This document shows positions 1 to 9,385 of a stretch of DNA of 64,000 nucleotides, piece by piece. The stretch spans positions 1 to 64,000 of the forward strand of contig JODI01000040.1 in assembly GCA_000720805.1 (NCBI GenBank), given 5' to 3'. The stretch's first letter is position 1. The number at the start of each line of letters is the position of its first letter. A model generated the notes under the pieces. That model ran no database searches and had not been told where the DNA came from. It worked only from the letters and a program-made list of their open reading frames with translations. The position numbers and the translations under genes were made by a program. Source of the stretch: Streptomyces violaceoruber. GTDB lineage: Bacteria > Actinomycetota > Actinomycetes > Streptomycetales > Streptomycetaceae.

Positions 1-57
1 CCACCGAGATCTACACCTCTCTATTCGTCGGCAGCGTCAGATGTGTATAAGAGACAG
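1..57 (+). other. Illumina Nextera i5 adapter (sequencing artefact)
   Basis: These bases read as the 3' part of the P5 flow-cell oligo (1-16), an 8-nt index CTCTCTAT (17-24) and the Nextera read-1 transposon adapter (25-57). The adapter ends in the 19-bp Tn5 mosaic end AGATGTGTATAAGAGACAG (39-57). This is library DNA left on the contig end, not genome. Translated on the minus strand it gives the LLYTSDAADE-type tail often seen in contaminated protein entries. Genomic sequence begins at 58. Confidence 0.98.
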
Positions 58-74
58 CCCCTGGAGTACCCCCC

Positions 75-1604
75 ATGCCCGAGAACCCACATGTCTACGA
101 CTACGTCGTCATAGGCGGCGGCACCGCAGGCTCCGTCATCGCCTCCCGCCTCACCGAGAACCCCGACGTCACGGTCGCCGTCATCGAGGGCGGCCCCAGT
201 GACGTGGACCGTGACGACGTCCTGACCCTGCGCCGCTGGATGGGTCTGCTCGGCGGCGAACTCGACTACGACTACCCGACCACCGAGCAGCCGCGCGGCA
301 ACTCCCACATCCGGCACAGCCGCGCCCGCGTCCTCGGCGGCTGTTCCTCGCACAACACCCTGATCGCCTTCAAGCCGCTGCCGTCCGACTGGGACGAGTG
401 GGAGACGGCCGGCGCCAAGGGGTGGGGCGCGGTGCCGATGGAGGCGTACTTCGCGCGGCTGAAGAACAACATCGTCCCGGTCGACGAGAAGGACCGCAAC
501 GCCATCGCCCGGGACTTCGTGGACGCCGCTCAGAAGGCGCTGGACGTCCCCCGGGTCGAGGGCTTCAACAAGAAGCCGTTCGACGACGGCGTCGGCTTCT
601 TCGACCTCGCGTACCACCCCGAGAACAACAAGCGGTCCAGCGCCTCGGTGGCGTACCTGCACCCGGTGATGGACGAGCGCGCCAACCTGACGGTCCTGCT
701 GGAGACCTGGGCGTACCGGCTGGAGCTGGACGGGACCCGCGCCGAGGGCGTGCACGTCCGTACGAAGGACGGCGAGGAGATCCTCGTACGCGCCCGCAAC
801 GAAGTGCTGCTGTGCGCCGGCGCCGTCGACTCGCCCCGGCTGCTGCTGCACTCCGGCATCGGACCCAGGGCCGACCTGGAGGCGCTCGGCATCCCGGTCG
901 TCCACGACCTGCCCGGCGTCGGCGAGAACCTGCTGGACCACCCCGAGTCGGTGATCGTCTGGGAGACCGAGGGACCCATCCCGGAGAACTCCGCGATGGA
1001 CTCCGACGCGGGCCTGTTCGTGCGCCGGGACCCCGAACACGCGGGCCCGGACCTGATGTTCCACTTCTACCAGATCCCCTTCACGGACAACCCGGAGCGC
1101 CTGGGCTACGAACGCCCGCCGTACGGCGTCTCGATGACACCGAACATCCCCAAGCCGAAGAGCCGCGGCCGGCTGTACCTGACCAGCGCCGACCCGGAGG
1201 TGAAGCCCGCCCTGGACTTCCGCTACTTCACGGACGAGGACGACTACGACGGCCGCACCCTCGTCGACGGCATCCGGATCGCCCGGGAGATCGCGAAGAC
1301 CGAGCCGCTGGCCGGCTGGCTCAAGCGCGAGGTGGCCCCCGGGCCGCAGATCACCGGTGACGAGGAGCTGAGCGAGTACGCCCGCAAGGTCGCGCACACC
1401 GTGTACCACCCGGCGGGGACCTGCCGCATGGGATCCGACGACGACCCACTGGCCGTCGTCGACCCCGAGTTGAGGATTCGCGGTCTGGACGGCATCCGGA
1501 TCGCCGACGCATCCGTCTTCCCGACCATGACCGCGGTGAACCCCATGATCGGGGTGCTCATGGTCGGTGAGAAGGCGGTCGACCTGATCGGAGGTGACGC
1601 CTGA
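75..1604 (+). CDS. GMC-family FAD oxidoreductase, choline dehydrogenase-like
   Basis: A 509-aa glucose-methanol-choline oxidoreductase, complete even though the adapter lies just upstream. GGAG at 63-66 precedes the ATG. The N-terminus has the FAD dinucleotide-binding motif [15 protein letters not shown], followed by the GMC signature around [10 protein letters not shown]. The C-terminal GMC domain has [10 protein letters not shown], which carries the catalytic His, and AVNPMI, which carries the paired Asn. Its stop overlaps the next start by one base (TGATG), so it is translationally coupled to a glycine-betaine-type ABC importer. That context suggests oxidation of choline or a related amino alcohol toward betaine. 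The substrate is inferred, not proven. No betaine-aldehyde dehydrogenase is visible; it could lie before the contig end. Confidence 0.88.
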   Translation: MPENPHVYDYVVIGGGTAGSVIASRLTENPDVTVAVIEGGPSDVDRDDVLTLRRWMGLLGGELDYDYPTTEQPRGNSHIRHSRARVLGGCSSHNTLIAFKPLPSDWDEWETAGAKGWGAVPMEAYFARLKNNIVPVDEKDRNAIARDFVDAAQKALDVPRVEGFNKKPFDDGVGFFDLAYHPENNKRSSASVAYLHPVMDERANLTVLLETWAYRLELDGTRAEGVHVRTKDGEEILVRARNEVLLCAGAVDSPRLLLHSGIGPRADLEALGIPVVHDLPGVGENLLDHPESVIVWETEGPIPENSAMDSDAGLFVRRDPEHAGPDLMFHFYQIPFTDNPERLGYERPPYGVSMTPNIPKPKSRGRLYLTSADPEVKPALDFRYFTDEDDYDGRTLVDGIRIAREIAKTEPLAGWLKREVAPGPQITGDEELSEYARKVAHTVYHPAGTCRMGSDDDPLAVVDPELRIRGLDGIRIADASVFPTMTAVNPMIGVLMVGEKAVDLIGGDA

Positions 1605-2689
1605 TGGCGCTCACTGTTCCCACCCGTAAGCCCCCCACGGACGACTCCGCCGCCCCCGTCTTCTCGGTCGACGGCCTGTGGAAGGTGTTCGGCCCCAAGG
1701 CCGCCGCCGTCCCCGCCGACCCCGAGCTCACCCGCCTCGACCCCGCCGAGCTGCGGGCCCGTACCGGCTGCACGGCCGCCGTCCGGGACGTCTCCTTCGA
1801 CGTGCGCAAGGGCGAGGTCTTCGTCGTCATGGGCCTGTCCGGCTCCGGCAAGTCCACCCTGGTGCGCTGTCTGACCCGCCTGATCGAGCCGACGGCCGGC
1901 ACGATCCGCATCGACGGCGAGGACGTCCGTGCCATGGACAAGTCCCGGCTGCGCGCACTGCGCCGGCACCGGGCCGCGATGGTCTTCCAGCACTTCGGAC
2001 TGCTGCCGCACCGCACGGTCCTCGACAACGTGGCGTACGGCCTGGAGATCCAGGGCGTCAGCAGGGCCGAACGCCGCAGCCGCGCCCAGGACGTCGTCGA
2101 CAAGGTCGGCCTGGAGGGCATGGAGCAGCGCCGCCCGGGCCAGCTCTCCGGCGGCCAGCGGCAGCGCGTCGGACTGGCCCGCGCACTCGCCGTGGACCCC
2201 GAGGTCCTGCTGTTCGACGAGCCGTTCAGCGCGCTCGACCCGCTGATCCGGCGTGACATGCAGGAGGAGGTCGTGCGGCTGCACCAGGAGGAGGGCCGCA
2301 CGATGGTGTTCATCACCCACGACCTCAGCGAGGCGCTCAAGCTGGGCGACCGTATCGCGCTGATGCGGGACGGCGCCGTGGTGCAGCTGGGCACTCCGGA
2401 GGAGATCGTCGGCTCCCCGGCCGACGACTACGTCCGCGAGTTCGTCCGGGACGTCCCGCGCGAGCAGGTCATGACGGTCCGTACGGCCATGCGCCCCGGG
2501 GACTGCGGCGGAACCGACCATCCGGGCGCGCTCGCCGCGGACGCGGTGGTCGCCGACGCGATCAAGGTCGTCGCCCGCAGCCACAAGCCGGCCTGTGTCG
2601 TGGAGGACGGCCGGTGTCTGGGGGTCGTCGACCACGAACGGCTCCTGGACGTCGTGGCCGGAACGGAGCTCCGCAAGGAGGCGGTCTGA
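1604..2689 (+). CDS. Glycine betaine/proline-type ABC transporter ATP-binding protein
   Basis: A 361-aa ATPase of the OpuAA/ProV family. It has Walker [10 protein letters not shown], the Q-loop segment [16 protein letters not shown], signature [10 protein letters not shown], Walker [14 protein letters not shown] and the switch His in FITHDLSEA. After the nucleotide-binding domain there is a ~100-aa C-terminal extension in the position of the usual CBS-type regulatory module. Only one CBS-like half ([32 protein letters not shown]) is easy to see. It sits inside a coupled operon: its start overlaps the GMC stop and its own stop overlaps the permease start. It powers uptake of a quaternary-amine compatible solute, probably glycine betaine or choline. 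Confidence 0.92.
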   Translation: MALTVPTRKPPTDDSAAPVFSVDGLWKVFGPKAAAVPADPELTRLDPAELRARTGCTAAVRDVSFDVRKGEVFVVMGLSGSGKSTLVRCLTRLIEPTAGTIRIDGEDVRAMDKSRLRALRRHRAAMVFQHFGLLPHRTVLDNVAYGLEIQGVSRAERRSRAQDVVDKVGLEGMEQRRPGQLSGGQRQRVGLARALAVDPEVLLFDEPFSALDPLIRRDMQEEVVRLHQEEGRTMVFITHDLSEALKLGDRIALMRDGAVVQLGTPEEIVGSPADDYVREFVRDVPREQVMTVRTAMRPGDCGGTDHPGALAADAVVADAIKVVARSHKPACVVEDGRCLGVVDHERLLDVVAGTELRKEAV

Positions 2690-4635
2690 TGGCAACGGTC
2701 ACCGCTCCCGCCCCCCGGATCTCCCTGCCCGGCGTCCTCAGGCACCGGGCCGTCCACAAACTGCTGCTGCTGGCCCTCGCCGCCGCCATCCTCGTACCAC
2801 TGGCGAACGCCCGCTGGGCCAGCGGCAGTTGGCCGGCCGCGCTCACCGTCGACCTCACCGCTCCGCTGTCCAAGGCCAGCGACTGGATCGTCGACAACCG
2901 CGACAGCCACCCGCTGTTCCTCTACTTCTTCGGCTACATCAGCAACGCGGTCGTCCTCTCCGTACGGGCCGTGTACCTGGTGCTGCTCGGTGCCGGCTGG
3001 GCCGGGGTCACCGCCATCGCCGGGCTGGTCGCCTGGCGGGTCGCCGGGGTGAGGCTGGCTCTCGGGACCGCCGCCGCGTTCCTGGCCTGCGGTCTGCTCG
3101 GCATGTGGATCCCGACCATGCAGACGCTCGCCCTGATGGTGGCGGCCGTGCTCGCCTCGGTCGCCGTGGGCGCCCTGCTGGGGCTCGCCGCCGGGCTGTC
3201 CGACCGGATGGACCGCATCCTGCGGCCGGTCCTCGACACCATGCAGGTGCTGCCCGCCTTCGCCTACCTCCTCCCGGTGGTCCTCATCTTCGGCATCGGA
3301 GTCCCCGCGGCCGTCCTCGCCACCGTCGTCTACGCCGCCCCGCCCATGGCCCGGCTCACCTCGCTCGGCCTGCGCGGCGCCGACAAGGAGGTGCTGGAGG
3401 CGGTCGAGTCCCTCGGCTCCACCGCCCGCCAGCGCCTGCTCACCGCCCGGCTCCCGCTGGCCCGCAAGGAACTCCTGCTCGGCCTCAACCAGACGATCAT
3501 GATGGCGCTGTCCATGGCCGTCATCGCCTCGGTGATCGGCGCCGGCGGCCTCGGTGACCGCGTCTACCAGGCGCTGGCCTCCGTCGACGTGGGCGCGGCC
3601 CTGGCGGCCGGTATCCCGATCGTGCTCCTGGCCGTCGTCCTGGACCGCATCACCGGCGCCGCCGGAGACGGCACCGATGCGGCCGAGGGATCACGGCGCG
3701 CGGGATGGGCGTACGCCCTCGCCGCCGCCGTGGCCGTCGCGGTGGCCGGACGGCTCCTGGGCCGCCTCGACTGGCCCGACGCGTGGACCCTGAACATCGC
3801 CGAGCCGGTCAACCGGGCCGTCGACTGGATGACCGCCCACCTCTACTCCGGCGTCCCCGTCGTCGGCGGCACCGCCGACTGGGCGGGCCACTTCACCACC
3901 TGGGTCCTCGACCCGGTCCGGGACGGCCTGCAGGGGCTGCCGTGGTGGTCGGTGCTGCTCATCGTCGCCGCGCTGGCCTGGGTGATCGGCACCTGGCAGA
4001 CCGCGCTCACCGCGGTCCTCGCGATGGCCGCGATCGGTGTGCTCGGAGTGTGGAAGCCGTCCCTGGACACGCTGTCCCAGGTGCTGGCGGCGGTCGCCGT
4101 CACCCTCGTCCTGGGTTTCGCCATCGGTATCGCCGCGGCCCGCAGCGAACGCTTCGAGCGGCTGCTGCGGCCCGTCCTGGACGTCTTCCAGACCATGCCG
4201 CAGTTCGTGTACCTGATCCCGGTCGTCGCCCTGTTCGGCGTCGGCCGCGCCCCGGCCGTCGCCGCGGCGATCGTGTACGCGCTGCCGGCCGTCGTCCGGA
4301 TCACCACCCAGGGCCTGCGCCAGGTCGACCCGGCCGCCATGGAGTCGGCCCGCTCGCTCGGCGCGACCAGCGGCCAGCAGCTGCGGCAGGTCCAGCTCCC
4401 GCTCGCCCGCAGGGCGCTGCTGCTCGCCGTCAACCAGGGCGTGGTCCTGGTCCTCGCCGTCGTCATCATCGGCGGCCTGGTCGGCGGTGGCGCGCTCGGC
4501 TACGACGTCGTCTTCGGCCTCGCCCAGGGCGACCTGGCGACCGGCCTGGTCGCCGGCGCGGCGATCGTCTGCCTCGGCCTGATGCTCGACCGGGTGACGC
4601 AGCCGACCGAACGCCGCGCGAAGAAGGGAGCGTGA
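2689..4635 (+). CDS. Glycine betaine-type ABC transporter permease, tandem double permease
   Basis: A 648-aa integral membrane protein with two copies of the binding-protein-dependent transport permease domain, at about residues 70-330 and 385-640. Each copy has a ProW-like EAA loop (EAVESLGSTARQRLLTARLPLAR and ESARSLGATSGQQLRQVQLPLAR). A single polypeptide can therefore supply both permease halves. The ATG at 2689 overlaps the preceding TGA, which decides the start over upstream in-frame possibilities. The double-permease fusion is a known arrangement of OpuA-type betaine importers in actinobacteria. Confidence 0.92.
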   Translation: MATVTAPAPRISLPGVLRHRAVHKLLLLALAAAILVPLANARWASGSWPAALTVDLTAPLSKASDWIVDNRDSHPLFLYFFGYISNAVVLSVRAVYLVLLGAGWAGVTAIAGLVAWRVAGVRLALGTAAAFLACGLLGMWIPTMQTLALMVAAVLASVAVGALLGLAAGLSDRMDRILRPVLDTMQVLPAFAYLLPVVLIFGIGVPAAVLATVVYAAPPMARLTSLGLRGADKEVLEAVESLGSTARQRLLTARLPLARKELLLGLNQTIMMALSMAVIASVIGAGGLGDRVYQALASVDVGAALAAGIPIVLLAVVLDRITGAAGDGTDAAEGSRRAGWAYALAAAVAVAVAGRLLGRLDWPDAWTLNIAEPVNRAVDWMTAHLYSGVPVVGGTADWAGHFTTWVLDPVRDGLQGLPWWSVLLIVAALAWVIGTWQTALTAVLAMAAIGVLGVWKPSLDTLSQVLAAVAVTLVLGFAIGIAAARSERFERLLRPVLDVFQTMPQFVYLIPVVALFGVGRAPAVAAAIVYALPAVVRITTQGLRQVDPAAMESARSLGATSGQQLRQVQLPLARRALLLAVNQGVVLVLAVVIIGGLVGGGALGYDVVFGLAQGDLATGLVAGAAIVCLGLMLDRVTQPTERRAKKGA

Positions 4636-4636
4636 C

Positions 4637-5584
4637 ATGCGACTTCGTACGACTGCCGTAGTGGGCTCCCTGGTACTGCTGACCGGCTGCGGTGCCGCCG
4701 ACATGACCAAGCAGGCCTCGCCCTTCGCCAACGCGCAGGGCGCGAAGACGGTGACCCTGTCCGTCCAGTCCTGGGTGGGCGCGCAGGCCAACGTGGCCGT
4801 CGCCCAGTACCTGCTGGAACACCAGCTCGGCTACCGCGTCGACACCGTCCAGGTCGACGAGGTGCCCGCCTGGGACGCGCTCAGCCAGGGCCGCGTCGAC
4901 GCGATCCTGGAGGACTGGGGCCACCCCGAGCAGGAGCAGCGGTACGTCAAGGACAAGAAGACGATCACCGCGGGCGGCGAGCTCGGCGTGACCGGGCACA
5001 TCGGCTGGTTCGTGCCGACGTACTTCGCCAAGCAGCACCCGGACGTCACGAACTGGAAGAACCTCAACAAGTACGCGGACCAGTTCCGCACCCCGGAGAG
5101 CGGCGGCAAGGGCCAGCTGATGGACGGCTCGCCCTCCTACGTCACCAACGACAAGGCGCTGGTGCAGAACCTGAAGCTCGACTACCAGGTCGTCTTCGCC
5201 GGTTCCGAGGCCGCCCAGATCACGCAGATGAGGCAGTTCGCCAAGGAGAAGAAGCCCTTCCTGACGTACTGGTACTCGCCGCAGTGGCTGTTCAAGAAGG
5301 TCCCGATGACCGAGGTGAAGCTGCCCGCCTACAAGGAGGGCTGCGACGCGGACCCGGCGAAGGTGGCCTGCGCCTACCCGCACACCCCGCTGCAGAAGTA
5401 CCTCAACACGGACTTCTCCAAGAGGGGCGGCAAGGCGGCGGCCTTCCTGAAGAAACTCAAATGGACGACCGAGGACCAGAACCAGGTCTCCCTGATGATC
5501 GCCGACCAGAAGCTGTCGCCGGACGAGGCGGCGAAGAAGTGGGTGGACAGCCACGAGTCCACGTGGAAGGCGTGGCTGTCCTGA
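4637..5584 (+). CDS. Glycine betaine-type ABC transporter substrate-binding lipoprotein
   Basis: A 315-aa extracytoplasmic binding protein of the OpuAC/ProX family. A short signal peptide ends in the lipobox LLTGC, with lipidated Cys18. The mature part has the family pattern of a two-lobed betaine receptor: VQSWVGAQANVAVAQYLLE near the start, and several Trp and Tyr residues (WGHPEQEQRY, IGWFVPTYF, YWYSPQWLF) that could form the aromatic box for a quaternary ammonium group. It starts one base after the permease stop and closes the four-gene osmoprotectant operon. Confidence 0.92.
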   Translation: MRLRTTAVVGSLVLLTGCGAADMTKQASPFANAQGAKTVTLSVQSWVGAQANVAVAQYLLEHQLGYRVDTVQVDEVPAWDALSQGRVDAILEDWGHPEQEQRYVKDKKTITAGGELGVTGHIGWFVPTYFAKQHPDVTNWKNLNKYADQFRTPESGGKGQLMDGSPSYVTNDKALVQNLKLDYQVVFAGSEAAQITQMRQFAKEKKPFLTYWYSPQWLFKKVPMTEVKLPAYKEGCDADPAKVACAYPHTPLQKYLNTDFSKRGGKAAAFLKKLKWTTEDQNQVSLMIADQKLSPDEAAKKWVDSHESTWKAWLS

Positions 5585-5587
5585 GTC

Positions 5588-6307
5588 TCATGCGATGAGG
5601 CCGCCGGCGATCTCCTCCAGCGCCTGGGCGGCCCGCCGCTGGAGCCCCGGCCCGAACGTGACCCGGGTGGCCCCTCGCGCGCCCAGCTCGGCGGGCGAGG
5701 GGCCCTTCCCGACCTGCGCGCCCACGTTGACCGGACCCTGGATGCCGGCCCGCAGCAGCGGCAGGACGTCGGGCGGGGCGCCGATCGGGTACACGCAGTC
5801 GGCGCCGGCGGCGACGTACAGCGCGGCCCGCTCGATGGCCCGGTCCGGATCGGTGACTCCGTGGGCGAAGGTGTCGATGCGCGCGTTCACGAAGAGCCGG
5901 TCGGCCGCCGCGGACCGCACCTCGGCGAGCCAGTCGGCCTGCTCGCGCGGATCCTTGAGGACGCCGTCGACGGAGTCCTCCAGGTTGCATCCGACGGCTC
6001 CCGTCTCCAGGAGCCGCTCCACCAGCTCCTTCGGCGGCAGTCCGTACCCGCCCTCGACGTCCGCGGACACCGGCACGTCCACGGACCGTACGATCCGCGC
6101 GACCGCCGCGAACATCTCGTCGGCCGGGGTCCGTCCGTCCTCGTGCCCGAGGGAGGCGGCGACCCCCGCGCTGGGCGTCGCCAGCGCCGGGAACCCGGCC
6201 TCGGCGAACACGCGGGCACTGGCCGCGTCCCAGGGGCCGGGCAGGACGAGGGGATCACCGGGAGGGCGGCTGCGGTGGAGTCTGCGGAACGTCTCGACCT
6301 TGCTCAT
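5588..6307 (-). CDS. Isocitrate lyase/PEP mutase family protein
   Basis: A 239-aa TIM-barrel protein of the isocitrate lyase/phosphoenolpyruvate mutase superfamily. Visible features are the N-terminal LVLPGPWDAASARVFAEAGF, SADVEGGYG (metal-binding Asp/Glu region) and GCNLEDSVDG. Members cleave or form C-C or P-C bonds in 2-methylisocitrate-like or phosphonate substrates; this short type is usually left unassigned. The loop carrying the lyase KKCGH-type signature is not evident, so a true isocitrate lyase is unlikely. Its ATG overlaps the stop of the upstream AhpD-like gene (ATGA), making it the last gene of a three-gene minus-strand operon. Confidence 0.82.
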   Translation of the reverse strand: MSKVETFRRLHRSRPPGDPLVLPGPWDAASARVFAEAGFPALATPSAGVAASLGHEDGRTPADEMFAAVARIVRSVDVPVSADVEGGYGLPPKELVERLLETGAVGCNLEDSVDGVLKDPREQADWLAEVRSAAADRLFVNARIDTFAHGVTDPDRAIERAALYVAAGADCVYPIGAPPDVLPLLRAGIQGPVNVGAQVGKGPSPAELGARGATRVTFGPGLQRRAAQALEEIAGGLIA

Positions 6308-6750
6308 GGCGTGTGGCCCCCAGGCGGGACACGGCGGCTGACCATCACCCGGTTCCAGTTGTTGATCGCGACGATCAGGCCGGTGAGGTGGGCCAGTTCG
6401 ACCTCGTCGAAGTGCCGGGCGGCCCGCTCGTACACCGCGTCCGGCACAAAGCTGTCCGTCAGCACGGTCACCGCCTCGGTCAGGGCCAACGCGGCCCGCT
6501 CCCGCTCGTCGAAGGTGCCCTCCGCCTCCTCCCAGGCCGCCAGCAGATCGAGCTGCTTCTCGCTCACCCCCTGCTCGCGGGCGATGGTGAGGTGCATGTC
6601 GAGGCAGAAGGCGCAGTGGTTGAGCTGCGAGGCGCGGATCACCACGAGTTCGGCGAGCGCGGGGTCGCCGAGCCCCTTCTTGGCGGTGGCGCTGAGCTGC
6701 GACATCGCCTGCCCGACCGCGCGGTCGAGGAGCTTCGTGCGCGCGGTCAC
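6304..6750 (-). CDS. Carboxymuconolactone decarboxylase/AhpD-family protein (copy 1)
   Basis: A 148-aa all-helical protein with the AhpD/CMD hallmark NHCAFCLDMH, where the CxxC and following His form a peroxidatic or thiol-relay centre in AhpD-like enzymes. The GTG start overlaps the upstream stop (GTGA at 6747-6750), which fixes the start. It is very similar to its neighbour at 6747-7262 and to the plus-strand gene at 8765-9256, so the locus carries three paralogues. A role in peroxide or alkyl-hydroperoxide defence is inferred from the family, not from context. Confidence 0.85.
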   Translation of the reverse strand: MTARTKLLDRAVGQAMSQLSATAKKGLGDPALAELVVIRASQLNHCAFCLDMHLTIAREQGVSEKQLDLLAAWEEAEGTFDERERAALALTEAVTVLTDSFVPDAVYERAARHFDEVELAHLTGLIVAINNWNRVMVSRRVPPGGHTP

Positions 6751-7262
6751 CCGAAGTCCCCCGGCTCGTAGTGCCCCGGAACCGCGCGCGTGGTCACGCC
6801 GAACCGGTTCCACGCGTTGATCACCGTGATCGTCGCGATGAGCTGGGCCAGTTCGGCCTCCTCGAAGTGCTGGGCGGCCCGCTCGTACACCTCGTCCGGC
6901 ACGAACCCGTCCGTGAGGACCGTGACCGCCTCCGTCAGCTCGATCGCCGCGAGCTCCTTCTCGGTGTAGAAGTGCCGCGACTCCTCCCACGCGGGAAGCT
7001 GCACGATCCGCTGGACGCTCTCGCCGGCCGCGAGCGCGTCCTTGGTGTGCATGTCGAGGCAGAACGCGCAGTGGTTGATCTGCGAGCTGCGCAGCCGCAC
7101 CAGCTCCACCAGCTTGGGATCCAGCCCCTGTCTGGCGGCCGTGTCGAGACGGACCATCGCCTTGTAGACCTCGGGCGCGTGCTGCGCCCAGCGCATCCGG
7201 GCCGGTTGTTCGGGGGCGTACTCAGTGGTCGTGGTCGTGGTCGTGTCGTCGCTCGTGGTCAT
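6747..7262 (-). CDS. Carboxymuconolactone decarboxylase/AhpD-family protein (copy 2)
   Basis: A 171-aa protein with NHCAFCLDMHTKDA and the family's helical repeat (EAVTVLTDGFVPDEVYERAAQHFEEAELAQLI). A threonine-rich N-terminus (DDTTTTTTTEY) precedes the conserved domain. The start is the ATG at 7262. It is the first gene of a coupled operon (copy 2, copy 1, PEP-mutase-like) and reads divergently from the MocR-type regulator that starts 48 bp away, so the short intergenic region probably holds both promoters and the regulator's operator. Confidence 0.85.
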   Translation of the reverse strand: MTTSDDTTTTTTTEYAPEQPARMRWAQHAPEVYKAMVRLDTAARQGLDPKLVELVRLRSSQINHCAFCLDMHTKDALAAGESVQRIVQLPAWEESRHFYTEKELAAIELTEAVTVLTDGFVPDEVYERAAQHFEEAELAQLIATITVINAWNRFGVTTRAVPGHYEPGDFG

Positions 7263-7309
7263 GGCATCGACCCTAGGAGCCGAGCTGCCCAGGGGTATGG
7301 TCCACTTCC

Positions 7310-8708
7310 ATGCCGAAACCTTGGGCCACTTGGGGGGGTCGACCTCCACCTCGAACCGGCCGGTCCGGGCCTGCGACGGGGCCTGACCGACGCCCTGCGC
7401 GAGGCCGTCCGCACCGGCCGCCTCGCCCCCGGCACGAGACTGCCGTCCTCCCGCGCTCTCGCCGCCGACCTGGGCATCGCCCGCAACACGGTCGCCGAGG
7501 CCTTCGCCGACCTGGTCGCCGAGGGCTGGCTCACCGCCCGCCAGGGCTCGGGCACGAGGGTGGCGGAACGTCCGGTGCCGGTCCCGGCCGCCGGCCCCGC
7601 ACCGGGCGGCCGTACACCGTCCGGCCCGGTGTACGACCTCGTCCCCGGCACCCCGGACCTGTCCGCCTTCCCTCGCACGGCCTGGCTGAAGGCGTCCCGC
7701 CGCGCGCTCACCGTCGCTCCGTACGACGCCCTCGGCTACGGCGACCCGCGCGGCCGCGTCGAACTGCGCACCGCCCTGGCCGGCTACCTGGCCCGGGCCC
7801 GCGGTGTCCGCACGCACCCCGACTCCATCGTCATCTGCTCCGGCATCGCGCACGGGCTGATGCTGCTCGGCCAGGTGCTGCGGAAGCGGGGCCTGGGGAG
7901 CCTGGCGGTGGAGTCATACGGCCTCGACACGCACTGGCGGCTGCTGGCGCGGGCCGGACTGCGGACCGTACCGCTGGGACTCGACGGACTCGGCACGCGC
8001 ACCGAGGAGTTGGGGACCCGGGAGCGGGCCGTGCTGCTGACGCCCGCGCACCAGTTCCCGATCGGCGGCGCCCTGCACCCCGACCGGCGGGCCGCCGTGG
8101 TGGACTGGGCCCGGCAGAGCGACGGGCTGATCATCGAGGACGACTACGACGGGGAGTTCCGCTACGACCGCCGCCCCGTGGGCGCCCTCCAGGGCCTCGA
8201 CCCGGACCACGTGGTCTACCTGGGCACCGCCAGCAAGTCACTGGCCCCGGGCCTGCGCCTGGGCTGGCTGGTGCTGCCGCCGTCGCTCGCCGCCGAGGTC
8301 GTCGCGGCCAAGGGCGGCGTCGACTGGTCGTGCGGAGTCCTGGACCAGCTGACGCTGGCGGAGTTCATCGCCTCCGGCGCCTACGACCGCCATGTCCGGT
8401 CGGCCCGGCTGCGTTACCGGCGCCGCCGGGACGCGCTGGTCGCCGAACTCGCCCGGCGCGCCCCGCAGGTCCACGCCACCGGCATCGCGGCCGGCCTGCA
8501 CGTCGTCCTGCGCCTCCCGCCGGGCACCGAACAGGCGGCGCTGCGGGCGGCGGCCTGGCAGGGGCTCGCGGTGCACGGGCTGCACCGCTACCGGCACCCG
8601 GAGGCGACCGTCGAGCGGCCCGACGCGCTGGTCGTGGGGTACGGGACACCGCCGGATCACGCGTGGTCGGGAGCACTGGACGCCTTGTGCGCGGCACTCC
8701 CCGAATAA
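7310..8708 (+). CDS. MocR/PdxR-type GntR regulator with aminotransferase domain; apparent frameshift near the start
   Basis: A ~465-aa fusion regulator: an N-terminal GntR winged helix (GTRLPSSRALAADLGIARNTVAEAFADLVAEGWL), then a fold-type-I aminotransferase domain containing IEDDYDGEFRYDRRP and the PLP-lysine region LGTASKSLAPGLRLGW. The body reads in the frame ending at 8708, but that frame has no start codon before the winged helix. The ATG at 7310 opens MPKPWATWG in another frame. Removing one G from the seven-G run at 7332-7338 joins it exactly to GVDLHLEPAGPG, the usual N-terminus. This is a sequencing or assembly error, or a real homopolymer frameshift. It is divergent from the AhpD-like operon and upstream of a third AhpD-like gene, its likely targets. 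Confidence 0.8.
7332..7338 (+). other. Seven-G homopolymer at the MocR frameshift
   Basis: Six Gs would fuse the ATG at 7310 in frame with the regulator body; seven Gs break it. The tract lies ~23 bases into the gene. Confidence 0.7.
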
Positions 8709-8750
8709 TCCGCCTTTTTTCCTTCCCTTCGTCAATTCGCCTGCGGAGCC

Positions 8751-8764
8751 TATAGAATCGCCCC
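8751..8764 (+). promoter_or_regulatory. -10 element TATAGAAT, probably giving a leaderless transcript
   Basis: TATAGAAT at 8751-8758 lies six bases before the ATG at 8765. Transcription from it would start at or next to the start codon, and there is no Shine-Dalgarno sequence in between. No convincing -35 box is seen. Confidence 0.5.
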
Positions 8765-9256
8765 ATGAGCAACAGTGATTCCAATTCCCGCGTGGCCCTC
8801 AAGAAAATCACCCCCGACGTCTCCGCGGCGATGGGCTCCCTGCACGGCGCCGCCGTTTCCGCGGCCCAGGACGCCAAGGTCGAACCGGAACTCCTGGAAC
8901 TGATCAGGATCCGCGCCTCACAGATCAACGGCTGCGCGTTCTGCCTCGACATGCACACCAAGGACGCTCGTGCGCAGGGCGAGACCGAACAGCGGATCTA
9001 CGCCCTGAACGCCTGGCGGGAGACCCCCTTCTTCACCGAACGGGAGCGCGCCGCGCTGGCGTTGACCGAGGCGGTGACGCTGGTGCACGACGGCCACGTC
9101 CCGGACGCCGTCTACGCCGAGGCCGCGCAGGTCTTCGACGAGGAGCAGCTTGCCGCACTGATCTGGGCGGCCACCGTCATCAACGCCTACAACCGGATCG
9201 CGATCGCGACCCGGATGGCACCGGGGGCTTACCAGCCGGCGCAGAAGAAGAACTGA
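8765..9256 (+). CDS. Carboxymuconolactone decarboxylase/AhpD-family protein (copy 3)
   Basis: A 163-aa paralogue of the two minus-strand AhpD-like proteins, with NGCAFCLDMHTKDA (CxxC plus His) and the same EAVTLVHDGHVPDAVYAEAAQVF helix. It lies 56 bp after the MocR-type regulator on the same strand. A -10 box directly upstream and no ribosome binding site suggest its own promoter and leaderless translation. AhpD-like disulfide reductase or peroxidase activity is a family-level inference. Confidence 0.87.
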   Translation: MSNSDSNSRVALKKITPDVSAAMGSLHGAAVSAAQDAKVEPELLELIRIRASQINGCAFCLDMHTKDARAQGETEQRIYALNAWRETPFFTERERAALALTEAVTLVHDGHVPDAVYAEAAQVFDEEQLAALIWAATVINAYNRIAIATRMAPGAYQPAQKKN

Positions 9257-9385
9257 ATACCGGATAATACCGAATTCGGGCAGCCTTTATTGTGCCGGGT
9301 CGAATGGGGTTCAGGATTCAGGAATCGGTGATCTGGAATCCGGAATACAGTCTCATTCGGCCCGGCGCATGCCGTCGGGGTCCGA

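Noticed and set aside
39..57. Tn5 mosaic end as evidence of a transposon
   Set aside because: It is preceded by the P5 and index sequence, so it comes from library preparation. No transposase gene is nearby.
21..1409. Long minus-strand reading of 462 codons at the left end
   Set aside because: It is antisense to the GMC oxidoreductase and its last residues (LLYTSDAADE) are the translated adapter.
5588..6307. True isocitrate lyase (glyoxylate cycle)
   Set aside because: Only 239 residues and no KKCGH-type signature; it belongs to the short PEP-mutase-like group.
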